The translations under genes and the position numbers were made by a program. Positions 1 through 7,275 of a DNA stretch of 10,489 nucleotides are shown piece by piece (position 1 is the first letter of the stretch; each line of letters starts with the position of its first letter). The notes beneath the pieces were generated by a model. That model worked only from the letters and a program-made list of their open reading frames with translations. It searched no databases and was not told the origin of the DNA. Source of the stretch: Marine group II euryarchaeote REDSEA-S43_B8 (lineage in GTDB: Archaea; Thermoplasmatota; Poseidoniia; Poseidoniales; Thalassarchaeaceae); NCBI GenBank assembly GCA_001629235.1, contig LUSA01000078.1:1-10489 (forward strand), written 5' to 3'.

Positions 1-515
1 AATTCGGGAGTCTGGAAAGAATTCAGTTTTCGCCCAATTTGAGTATGCTAGCCATACCCGTACCTCACGATGATGCAGATAACGTAGCATTGGTTGCTAG
101 CGATGGGAACGGAGAGAGAGCCGCGATTGTAACCGATTTAGGGGAGGCTCCAGATGACTTAGTCAAGCATCTCTCGAGTTGTAACCATATTTCCATAGAG
201 GCTAACTACGATCATGAGAGGCTCATGTCTGGCCCATATCCTGATTCCCTGAAGAGGAGAATCTCAGGAAGAGGGGGTCACCTTTCCAATAGCCAAGCTG
301 GAGAAGTACTCCTTCGTTCAATGAATAAGGACCTGAGGAGCATTGTTCTTTGCCACCTCTCGGAGAGTAATAACGCACCCCACCTTGCTGAGAGTGAGGT
401 CCTTCTAGCGATAGGGGACGAGTTCGAAGGAAATATCTCGATCTCAAAACAATTGGGCCCAGAGTTCAGCTACTGGACTGGCCAGGCAGAGCCCAGCAAA
501 ATTCTGGCTTCTTGA
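1..515 (+). CDS. MBL-fold metallohydrolase, YycJ/WalJ-like (C-terminal part)
   Basis: This is the C-terminal 171 codons of a metallo-beta-lactamase-fold hydrolase; the frame is open from base 3 to the TGA at 513-515. A TTG at 39 could be read as a start, but the coding frame continues upstream of it and the fold would lack its N-terminal half and the HxHxDH metal site, so the true start is off the left edge. Visible hallmarks are PVPHDDADN, the metal-ligand strand IVTDLGE, IEANYDHERL, a GPYPDSLKRRI segment, GHLSNSQAG and the late histidine strand VLCHLSESNN. This combination matches the YycJ/WalJ group of MBL hydrolases, which are usually about 250-270 residues and are described as exonuclease-like or phosphodiesterase-like cytosolic enzymes. 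The exact substrate cannot be told from this piece. It is convergent with the STAND gene, the two stop codons being directly adjacent. I am confident of the family and less so of the subfamily. Confidence 0.85.
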   Translation, partial: FGSLERIQFSPNLSMLAIPVPHDDADNVALVASDGNGERAAIVTDLGEAPDDLVKHLSSCNHISIEANYDHERLMSGPYPDSLKRRISGRGGHLSNSQAGEVLLRSMNKDLRSIVLCHLSESNNAPHLAESEVLLAIGDEFEGNISISKQLGPEFSYWTGQAEPSKILAS

Positions 516-2591
516 CTATCTTCCCATTACAGCCCTGTGGACTGAGTTCTGGACTTCCTTCATCCTTCCAACGGCTCCGAGCTCCCTGAATAGAGACAGC
601 GATCTCTGGAGATAGTTCATCCTCTGAGATCGATCGGATTCGACTTCGCCCAGTCTCGCTAGTAACTCTCCCTGCAGCATTCTAAAGTCATTTGACTCGG
701 CTACGGCTAGACCGTTTAGGTAGTGCTCGGCTGCTTCCTCCCTTCTACCTGCATCGATCAAAACCTGACCGAGTAGCATCTCTACTTCCACTGTACTTTG
801 TGGATCATTCTGATCGGATAGGGTGTCGAGTGCCCCTGAGTAGTGTAGAAGCGCTAGGTCATTATCTGAAATTTTTGCGTAGTATCTGCCAAGAACCGCT
901 CTTGATCTAGCGTGTAGGAAATCCTGATTGGAATCCTTGGTATTCTCATAGGCAAAAAGAGCATGTTCCCTTGCCCTATCTAGCTCGCCCATCTCAATAA
1001 ATGCAGAGGCTAATCTAATTCTAGCCTCATTTAGTTCTGGATCTTTCTCTTTGTCCAGAAGATCCTCGACATTCCCATAGACCTCGAGTGCGCGACGAGA
1101 ATCCCTCCTCCTACGGAAAATATGGCCCATGTTGTTGTAAGTCCTAGCAGCGCCTACTGCGTCTCTAATATCAATCTGAATCTTGAGTGCGTTCCTATGC
1201 AACTCGAGAGCATCGTCCATTGCACCCCTCTTGACGGCTATGTCTGCTCTGGCTGATAGTAGACGGGCTAACTCGGAGCTTGGCATGTTAGCGCCAACGT
1301 GCTTTGTTGCAGCGTCGTATTGCTCCTCTGCTTCATCCCACCTTCCCTGAATAGTCAGTATATCTCCCTTCAGTTCTCTGATTAGTCCCCGACTCTTTGA
1401 GTCAAAATCACTACTTTCCAGAGAGTTGAGAATTGAGAGAAGCTCTGTGTGTCCAGAACTTACTAGGCCGTGTCCTTCGGTAAGCAAAACCTCTGCTAGA
1501 CCCTCTTCATCTCCAGTCTGACTCAAGTGGTGAATGAACTCTATTCTATCTGCAGCATCGTCCATTTTCCCTCGGTACCATTTCACTGCTGCAGCATGGA
1601 GATCTGTTTTCATTTCATGGTCCATGGATCTGAGTAAGAACTCCCTTACTAGATCGTGAACATCGAAATTTTCTGCATCTGACTGTCTAGCTAGTCCCTT
1701 TTCTACCAATTCATCAATCAGGTCGACGCTTCCCTCGATTTGATGGATTGCTTGGATAGGAACTGGCTCTCTGAAAACCGCAATTGCTCCTAATAGCCGT
1801 TTCTCGGTTCCTGAAAGCCTACTGAAAATCTCCTTCTCCACAAATGCCTCTAGTGTGGCGTGAAAGGTCTCAGCAACATTGCCCCTATTGATTAGTTCAA
1901 GAATTAGTGGGTGCCCCCTCGACAACGAGTAAATATGCATGAATTGATCAGAATCCATCTTCGGCATGGCCGTGAGAATCTGTCTGCTGGATTCCTCATC
2001 TAGTCCCTGTAGAGGCATGACCAGGGTTACGATATTACCAGATTGGTCGGATTCGGGGACTACCATCCTGAATGATCTGGAGAACATCACGAGTCCCACT
2101 TCATTCAAGGAGTGAATTCTTAGAGTTAGTTCCCTCAAAATCGAGTATAGCGTCTCATCGCCAACTTTGTGCAGATCGTCTATTACAATCAGTGAGGGAG
2201 ATTCGGATAAACCTGCAGAGATTAGGTTCACAGCCATACTAGTCTGAGGAACTGGGGTTGAAGCCAGATAGTCAGACAGATCGTTATGTCCGACTGCTGA
2301 GAGCCACTCGGCACATGCCTCAAGGAAGGCCCTAGATCCCTCCCAGTCCTGACATCTATGGTAAAGGAGGTTTCTCCGGTGTGTAAATCGGTCGAGAATC
2401 TTGGTAGAAAGTGAGGTCTTCCCAATTCCTGCAATCCCTGGGACCAGGATTGATGCCGACTTGGCTTCGAGGAGTTTGGCCATTACGTCCAATTCTTTCT
2501 CCCTACCATAGAATCTCCTCGTTCTAGGAAGGTCGTTTAGGTAGGAAACAAGTTGTTTCTCGATGTGTTTGGATAGGTCCCTCTCAACCAA
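516..2591 (-). CDS. STAND-class NTPase with TPR array (MalT-like regulator half)
   Basis: This 691-residue soluble protein is a STAND-type signalling ATPase. It has a Walker A GIAGIGKT at residues 52-59, a Walker B LIVIDD at 134-139, a sensor-like FSRS at 170-173 and the GHP signature (226-228) typical of STAND proteins. A winged-helix-like spacer spans about 255-320. From about 370 to the end runs a helical array I count as roughly seven TPR units (for example around GRWDEAEEQY, GELDRAREHA and GRREEAAEHY). In this class, as in MalT, ligand or partner binding to the repeats switches the ATPase and drives oligomerisation. The only start at the 5' end is a TTG at 2589-2591, which lies inside the preceding winged-helix ORF (55-base overlap, different frame). 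The frame stays open upstream to a TAG at about 2733 but contains no other start codon, and the codons just before the TTG read as plausible protein (IDLSGLSSE). The separate ORF may therefore be the broken-off part of a winged-helix/STAND/TPR fusion. The regulated genes are unknown; the surface proteins just upstream are candidates by position only. Confidence 0.85.
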   Translation of the reverse strand: MVERDLSKHIEKQLVSYLNDLPRTRRFYGREKELDVMAKLLEAKSASILVPGIAGIGKTSLSTKILDRFTHRRNLLYHRCQDWEGSRAFLEACAEWLSAVGHNDLSDYLASTPVPQTSMAVNLISAGLSESPSLIVIDDLHKVGDETLYSILRELTLRIHSLNEVGLVMFSRSFRMVVPESDQSGNIVTLVMPLQGLDEESSRQILTAMPKMDSDQFMHIYSLSRGHPLILELINRGNVAETFHATLEAFVEKEIFSRLSGTEKRLLGAIAVFREPVPIQAIHQIEGSVDLIDELVEKGLARQSDAENFDVHDLVREFLLRSMDHEMKTDLHAAAVKWYRGKMDDAADRIEFIHHLSQTGDEEGLAEVLLTEGHGLVSSGHTELLSILNSLESSDFDSKSRGLIRELKGDILTIQGRWDEAEEQYDAATKHVGANMPSSELARLLSARADIAVKRGAMDDALELHRNALKIQIDIRDAVGAARTYNNMGHIFRRRRDSRRALEVYGNVEDLLDKEKDPELNEARIRLASAFIEMGELDRAREHALFAYENTKDSNQDFLHARSRAVLGRYYAKISDNDLALLHYSGALDTLSDQNDPQSTVEVEMLLGQVLIDAGRREEAAEHYLNGLAVAESNDFRMLQGELLARLGEVESDRSQRMNYLQRSLSLFRELGAVGRMKEVQNSVHRAVMGR

Positions 2592-2627
2592 TTCGGATGA
2601 AAGTCCTGACAGGTCAATACCTTGGCA
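2537..2627 (-). other. Frame-change junction between winged-helix and STAND ORFs
   Basis: Between about 2627 and 2591 the STAND frame, read upstream of its TTG, gives CQGIDLSGLSSE followed by LVERDLSKHIEKQL, which looks like continuous helical protein. The winged-helix frame loses domain character at about 2618. Moving from the winged-helix frame to the STAND frame needs a net -1 shift. I see no canonical slippery heptamer here (the region reads GGTGCCAAGGTATTGACC), so programmed frameshifting is not supported by sequence. An out-of-frame deletion or an assembly error fits better. Confidence 0.5.
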
Positions 2628-2887
2628 CCCTCGTCGGTTAGGAAGTAGGCTTTCCTCTTCCTTGAAACGCCGGTGACATGCGCCTGGCGTTCCACAAGAT
2701 GGCCGGCCTCCTTCATCCCAGATATTGCCCTAGGAACATTAGATCTAGCAATGGAGACCGCGTTTGCAATGCCCATCTGTGACAGTGCGAATGGGACTTC
2801 GACTTTATCCGTATGATCTACATAGTCACTTAGATGCAGGAATATCCTCTCCTGTACCCCAGGTCGTGAAGAAGTGCCCGCTGTCAT
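2537..2887 (-). CDS. Winged-helix DNA-binding protein, probably the detached head of the STAND regulator
   Basis: This 116-residue ORF starts at ATG 2885-2887; a TTG three codons upstream (2894-2896) is possible but less likely. Residues about 11-90 form a winged-helix domain: an N-terminal helix (GVQERIFLHL), a helix-turn-helix with the likely recognition helix around RSNVPRAISGMKEAG (49-63), then a basic wing (VERQAHVTGVSRKRKAYFLT, 65-84). It is MarR-like in general shape and should bind DNA in the cytosol. After about residue 90 the sequence (LTCQDFHPNW to the end) stops looking like a folded domain and is simply the other-frame reading of the start of the STAND coding sequence. I infer that the natural protein continues into the STAND frame and that a deletion or frameshift separated the two. 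If the ORFs are genuinely separate, overlap-coupled translation would make the DNA-binding and ATPase subunits together. The domain call is firm; the status of the C-terminus is not. Confidence 0.75.
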   Translation of the reverse strand: MTAGTSSRPGVQERIFLHLSDYVDHTDKVEVPFALSQMGIANAVSIARSNVPRAISGMKEAGHLVERQAHVTGVSRKRKAYFLTDEGAKVLTCQDFHPNWLRGTYPNTSRNNLFPT

Positions 2888-2910
2888 GGTACTCAACTCT
2901 TAGACTCACT

Positions 2911-2918
2911 CAATAATG
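2911..2918 (-). promoter_or_regulatory. Weak TATA-like element for the winged-helix gene
   Basis: On the minus strand the sequence CATTATTG ends 23 bases before ATG 2887. That is about the TATA-to-start spacing expected for an archaeal leaderless mRNA and close to the spacing seen for the 1428-residue gene. The match to a TATA box is poor, and the 53-base gap to the preceding stop codon also allows cotranscription. It mildly supports the ATG at 2887 over the upstream TTG. Confidence 0.25.
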
Positions 2919-2940
2919 TTAGGAGAACCTGTGACGACGA

Positions 2941-5900
2941 TTATTCCTGAAAATCTGGATCCGGGACCCATTCCTCTGAATCGGGATCCCAAAGCCACCC
3001 GGGATGGTCGTCATACCTTTCTAGACCTCTTTCTTCATCGGTATTTTCATTCGATTCTCCAGACCACCATTCTTCTCCTTCTGGAATCTGAGCAGGTTGC
3101 TTTGGCTCCTCATCTTCTTCGACCTCTATGCCAATGAATCCGCTGAAGAATGCCAGCACCACCAGAGCTACAAGTATCAATCCAGCCATTCCTAAGATTA
3201 ACGCCATGTTAGTAGAGTCTGCAGTAGGCTCACCCTTGGAGATAGGAGTCACTTCAGTATTCTGGCCAGCATATGAGAATTCGGGAATAGAGGATTCTCC
3301 TTTGATTCTCGAGGCGGGGACTCCGAGTTCCCAAGTTCCATCATCCTGAACAACTGTTGTGTTTACTGGATTTCCTCCTATTGATACTGAGACTTGCTTT
3401 CCTGGCAGTCCGATTCCTGAATAAATCGCAATTCCGTCCAAATCTACCCAAGTCTGGTTAGGCTCTTGAATAGTAAATTCTAGAGGAAGGACCCGGAATG
3501 TGACCGGTAGTGAGTTTGCCTTTGAGTCCCAAGCATCTGTAGCGATGAAAATAACATTATTCAGCGTCCATGCATCCATATTCTCCTCATAGAATAGCAT
3601 ATCAGCCGGATCATACCGGGCTATCCCATCAGTTCCGACTCCCACAACTAGCGGGAAAATGTCATCGGAGTCAATGGATGGGTCATTGTAAACTGACATG
3701 AACTGGATGTCATTATCAATATCCGAGAAATATTCTTTCAAATCTATCTCCACGGTTGTGCACTTGTCAACCGAAATTGATTCAGTATCGCAATAGAGGA
3801 TAATCTCGCTCTGCCAATCGGCTTGGGCGAACTCCGGTTGATTATTGCCTACGTTAGGAGGGTTGTCGGCGGTTATTATCACATCGACCCAACTGCTGTA
3901 GTCTATTCCGTCATATGAGCGGAACCTCAGTTGATACTCGGCGTCATGTCTAAGTTGGGTAGTATCCCAATTTATCTCCCACTCGCCTTCTTCAGAAAAC
4001 TCGCCTGTGCTTGTTTCATGTACGGTGACGTAGTCATTTGAAACGTCCTTTACTTCCAGATCAACTCTGGTAACCCCTCCATCGAAGTCTCTAGCCACTC
4101 CACTAAGCAAAGTGTCCGCTGAAGAAGAAACACGTGTCCCTGACACGGGTTGGTTTACGCTAATCGTAGGCTGGCTGTTTCTGTTATCTATTGTTAGAGT
4201 AAGTGTTACGGGCTGGCACTCGTCAACTTCACCAATACAGAAGTCGGAGTCCGATGCCCAAATTGTGAAGGTGTAGGTTGTTAGTTCCCTAGGTCTAGTG
4301 CTGAAATCCCATTCCCAATCCCAAGTCCCGTCTTCATTTGTCTGGACTGGGCTTGTAACCTGGTAATTGGGTCCAGATATGTCCATGTACACCAGACCGA
4401 TGTCACTATTGCAGTCATCTGGACACCCGTATGGGTCCTGGGCATATCCATCGAAAACTACTGAGCCTTCGTCATGTGACGAAAATGAGCTAGGCGATGA
4501 GACGAATACAGTGGGGGGTTGTGTGTTTAGTTTGACCGTCCTAGACACCACTGTGCTGTAGTCTATCCCATCGAAGGCTCGGAATTCGAAGGTATAGTCT
4601 CCCTCTCCTGCCAAACCCGTCATGTCAATGCTGTAGTACCATGAGCTGAAGGGTCTGTTGAATCGAGTTACTTTACCCTCGTCCACCCCGCTAGTGTCAA
4701 TCGCATATTCTGCACTCTCCCATGATCCTGTAAATGGATTTCTGACCTGAACTTCGTGAACGTATCCGCCTTGATCCCATTGTGCCCTCTCATCAGTGGG
4801 GTAGCTGTTGGCCAGGGTCCCATCGTGTGCACTACCTGTGATGTTGACTATTCTTCGGAAGGAGTGCCCCTCTTCCTGTGTGACAATTACCGTCGGTGCC
4901 TGATTCTCGAGGTGAGCTGTCTCTTGCAGAGAGTTCTCTTCAAGTGTAAATTCACCTGAATAGTAGCCATATCCGAATCTATAGGCGGTATATCTGTACA
5001 AAGATAGCTCCCTTGTTCCTGCGTTGTAGTCGCAACTGGGGTCATCTGTATCAATAATCAGGTCACCGTCATTGTCGATTCCATCCGAGCAGGAGTCCTC
5101 GTACTCGTCATCAGCGAAGCCATCCGGATTGTCTCCACCACCTAGTCCTCTGAAGTCTAAATGAAAGTTAGAAGGAAGTGCTATCCAAGGCGTGAATCCA
5201 TCACCGCCGGAGTTGACTCTGTAGAGATCGTTGCCGACTGCATCCTCCACTATGACTAGAGCATCACTGACCTTCTCCCCCCCAATCAGAGTCTGGAATC
5301 TGACCAACTCTGCCCTACTTACCTGGACTGCGAAGTGTGTTGGCTGTGTTGCAATCTGCACTTTTGACAGGTCCAAGTTTGTTAGATCTGCAAAAGTGAA
5401 GACAGTGGAGTTGTTATCCATGCTAACTCCCAATGGGAAGTTCCTCGGAGTCATATTCTGACAATTATTGCAATCCTTGACAGGGGTTGGGATAATGGCG
5501 CCCTGGAATTGGTTGTCTGGCCAGGCCTCCTGATCTGGCCAGGATAGTTTGACTGGATATTCCCCGCTAGGTGGGGATGGGATGTACTCAGACTGGGCGG
5601 TTACTGAGCTCTTAGTTACGTTGTATACCGATTCGGCTTGGTTCCAATCGTTCTCAGAGAAGTAGGCCAGGGATCCGTATTGCTGTGAGTCGGCATACCC
5701 GCTATCGTAGTTCTTGATCACTGCACCAGTCTTTTGGACATCGAAAGAGTTCCTCTGGATATCCAAGAGCGAGCCCACGGCCCTAATTCCATCTGCTGTA
5801 CCGCTAGCAGTGATTATGTTGTCATACATTGTCACCCCTGTCAAGTATGCATGTAAAACTGGACAGGAGAACTGGCCCCCCCAATTAGTATCGCTACTAC

Positions 5901-7227
5901 AGGTTCCGGCTCCGTCATATGAGATCGAATTGTTCGCCAGATAGAGTCTTGATGCAGCCTGGATAGAATATGAGTACATTCCTGCAACTACTGGAGTCAG
6001 AGAAGTTTCGAAAATTGAATTGTTCTCGGCTATTACGTCATAAGAACCGCCTAGCCATAATCCAAAGTATCCCCCTACTGGTCCAATCTCGTTCCTATGG
6101 ATGTGGGCCTCGCTATTGTAAACGGCCACTCCTGATCCGGAAGCAGCGCCTCCGATATCATTGTCTGTGATATCTACAAGTGCGCCCGCGGCGGAAAAGA
6201 TTCCTGCACCGTCAACTGTTGTAATTTCATTGTCCGAAATATCGAAGTTGAATGATGTCCCCCCAACTGCCTTCTTCCCGTTCAAGTCAATTCCGTTGCA
6301 ATTCACATTGATGATGGAATTTGTTACACTGCCGGCAGAAGTCCATAGTCCGATTCCGAAATCCCCAGATTGGATGTCAGCATTGTCGATTTCGATGAAT
6401 GAGTTCTCGGCCCAGATAGTGTGCCGGCCATTATCCCTGTTGCCGCAACCGTTGTTTGTTCCAGTCAATGAAATGTCGGACAACGAGAATGGGCTCACAG
6501 ACGAGCCCGAGGAGTAAATCTGGAGAGCAGCTCCGACTATTCCGGTATTTGCATCTATACCAACTGCAAAGTCCCCCCCATTGAATGACGGTTGGGCCAG
6601 GTTAGTAGTTAGCACGCTGGATGTGTTGATTTGATTGAAAGACAGTTCAGTGAGAGTAGGGCTGGCACCATCAAGGACTAGGGCCCCATATCGAAACTCG
6701 CCCACTGCCGAGATATATTGTGGAATTCCCCAAGCACTATCGAAAGTGACGTATCTCAGACCCGTCTCAGCCAGATCTATAGAACTCCTCATCAGAACGC
6801 CTTCACTGCAGGAAGGATCGTCTATCCAGATCTCTTGGTTGCCGTAGCTCATCCCGTAGCACTCTCCGGTTGCGCTTGCGTTAACAGGTTCGCTCCACCT
6901 CAGGTTGATTCGCATAGCTGGACCTGCATTGGACGATGCTCCGCATGAAGCCACTCCAGCGCATAGACTACCCCTGACATCAAGATGGGTTCCGTTTGGA
7001 AACTCGATCGTGGCTCCTGGATTGATGATGAGTTTGGCACCGGGAGCTATCGTCACATCACCAGTGAGAGTGTGCACTCCTGCCCATGTCTCGGTCCCGG
7101 TAATTGTCCCCGAAGTAGTCTCGTTGGAGGCTGAAACTGTGCCAGCCGGCAAAGCTAGAGAAAGTAGAATGCTGAACAGGAACAATACCGTAAGGGAGAA
7201 AGACCGCATCTTTTTGTCCCGGGCCAT
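2941..7227 (-). CDS. Large secreted, membrane-anchored surface protein: beta-helix, metal-binding motif, Ig-like repeats, cytosolic tail
   Basis: This 1428-residue protein starts at ATG 7225-7227. It has a clear Sec signal peptide: basic RDKKMR, a hydrophobic stretch at about 9-27, and likely cleavage after VSA at 33. Residues about 50-540 carry short repeats such as IYDN/ITDND and GIDLNGKK separated by Gly/Ser turns, typical of a right-handed parallel beta-helix. Residues 713-732 hold an Asp-rich metal-binding-like loop (CSDGIDNDGD, closed by DDPSC). Three Ig-like domains follow (about 774-895, 900-1015 and 1016-1125), the first and third sharing the ending DGIDYS. Next come a cadherin-like stretch (YFSDIDND, about 1168) and another beta domain (about 1250-1330). 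A membrane helix at about 1342-1366 leads to a 63-residue acidic cytosolic tail ending in a Trp/Asp/Pro motif. All 18 cysteines lie before the membrane helix. It should sit on the outer face of the cell as an adhesin, glycan-binding or structural surface protein. No catalytic residues of a known polysaccharide lyase were recognised. Its own TATA-like element lies upstream. Confidence 0.85.
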   Translation of the reverse strand: MARDKKMRSFSLTVLFLFSILLSLALPAGTVSASNETTSGTITGTETWAGVHTLTGDVTIAPGAKLIINPGATIEFPNGTHLDVRGSLCAGVASCGASSNAGPAMRINLRWSEPVNASATGECYGMSYGNQEIWIDDPSCSEGVLMRSSIDLAETGLRYVTFDSAWGIPQYISAVGEFRYGALVLDGASPTLTELSFNQINTSSVLTTNLAQPSFNGGDFAVGIDANTGIVGAALQIYSSGSSVSPFSLSDISLTGTNNGCGNRDNGRHTIWAENSFIEIDNADIQSGDFGIGLWTSAGSVTNSIINVNCNGIDLNGKKAVGGTSFNFDISDNEITTVDGAGIFSAAGALVDITDNDIGGAASGSGVAVYNSEAHIHRNEIGPVGGYFGLWLGGSYDVIAENNSIFETSLTPVVAGMYSYSIQAASRLYLANNSISYDGAGTCSSDTNWGGQFSCPVLHAYLTGVTMYDNIITASGTADGIRAVGSLLDIQRNSFDVQKTGAVIKNYDSGYADSQQYGSLAYFSENDWNQAESVYNVTKSSVTAQSEYIPSPPSGEYPVKLSWPDQEAWPDNQFQGAIIPTPVKDCNNCQNMTPRNFPLGVSMDNNSTVFTFADLTNLDLSKVQIATQPTHFAVQVSRAELVRFQTLIGGEKVSDALVIVEDAVGNDLYRVNSGGDGFTPWIALPSNFHLDFRGLGGGDNPDGFADDEYEDSCSDGIDNDGDLIIDTDDPSCDYNAGTRELSLYRYTAYRFGYGYYSGEFTLEENSLQETAHLENQAPTVIVTQEEGHSFRRIVNITGSAHDGTLANSYPTDERAQWDQGGYVHEVQVRNPFTGSWESAEYAIDTSGVDEGKVTRFNRPFSSWYYSIDMTGLAGEGDYTFEFRAFDGIDYSTVVSRTVKLNTQPPTVFVSSPSSFSSHDEGSVVFDGYAQDPYGCPDDCNSDIGLVYMDISGPNYQVTSPVQTNEDGTWDWEWDFSTRPRELTTYTFTIWASDSDFCIGEVDECQPVTLTLTIDNRNSQPTISVNQPVSGTRVSSSADTLLSGVARDFDGGVTRVDLEVKDVSNDYVTVHETSTGEFSEEGEWEINWDTTQLRHDAEYQLRFRSYDGIDYSSWVDVIITADNPPNVGNNQPEFAQADWQSEIILYCDTESISVDKCTTVEIDLKEYFSDIDNDIQFMSVYNDPSIDSDDIFPLVVGVGTDGIARYDPADMLFYEENMDAWTLNNVIFIATDAWDSKANSLPVTFRVLPLEFTIQEPNQTWVDLDGIAIYSGIGLPGKQVSVSIGGNPVNTTVVQDDGTWELGVPASRIKGESSIPEFSYAGQNTEVTPISKGEPTADSTNMALILGMAGLILVALVVLAFFSGFIGIEVEEDEEPKQPAQIPEGEEWWSGESNENTDEERGLERYDDHPGWLWDPDSEEWVPDPDFQE
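2944..3006 (-). other. Cytosolic C-terminal Trp/Asp/Pro tail motif
   Basis: The last 21 residues of the 1428-residue protein contain HPGWLWDPDSEEWVPDP, placed on the cytosolic side of the membrane helix after an acidic, probably disordered linker that itself includes EEWWSG. Two WxxDP-type units (WLWDP and WVPDP) form a compact duplicated motif. I recall similar endings in other marine group II surface proteins, and a loose likeness to the GWYPDP motif of actinobacterial DUF2510. Its role is unknown; binding to a cytosolic partner or a sorting role is inference. Confidence 0.55.
5032..5091 (-). other. Cys-flanked Asp-rich metal-binding motif in the large surface protein
   Basis: Residues 713-732 run from Cys713 to Cys732 with 18 residues between. 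They contain DGIDNDGD, then DTDDP. This is the common cysteine-flanked C-x-D-G-x-D-N-D-x-D ... D-P-x-C motif of secreted proteins, usually assumed to bind calcium. It lies at the junction between the beta-helix half and the Ig-like half, so it probably acts as a metal-stabilised hinge or spacer. Confidence 0.65.
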
Positions 7228-7251
7228 TGTCCTTCGGACGACAACTGGCCA

Positions 7252-7257
7252 ATATAA
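7252..7257 (-). promoter_or_regulatory. TATA-like box of the 1428-residue gene (leaderless spacing)
   Basis: In the 48-base gap before ATG 7227, the minus strand reads GGTTATATTGG. The core TTATAT ends 24 bases before the ATG and is centred about 27 bases from it. That is the distance at which archaeal TBP places the transcription start, so the mRNA would begin at or near the A of the start codon and need no Shine-Dalgarno; none is evident. This suggests the gene has its own promoter even though the protease gene ends only 48 bases upstream. Confidence 0.5.
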
Positions 7258-7275
7258 CCATACGTTACGCCGGCG

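Noticed and set aside
39..515. A complete 158-residue gene starting at TTG 39
   Set aside because: The frame is open upstream to the window edge, and the product would lack the N-terminal half and main metal site of the MBL fold, so it is a partial gene.
2591..2660. Programmed -1 frameshifting between the winged-helix and STAND ORFs
   Set aside because: There is no X-XXY-YYZ slippery heptamer and no obvious downstream hairpin; deletion or sequence error is simpler.
2888..2896. TTG 2896 as start of the winged-helix gene
   Set aside because: ATG 2887 is three codons downstream, loses no domain residues, and fits better the weak TATA-like spacing.
2888..2940. Transcription terminator after the 1428-residue gene
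   Set aside because: No T-run or hairpin is visible in the 53-base gap on the minus strand.
6161..6517. Plus-strand open frame of 118 codons
   Set aside because: It is antisense to the beta-helix repeats. Its Pro/Ser-rich composition is what the complement of Gly/Asp/Asn-rich codons gives.
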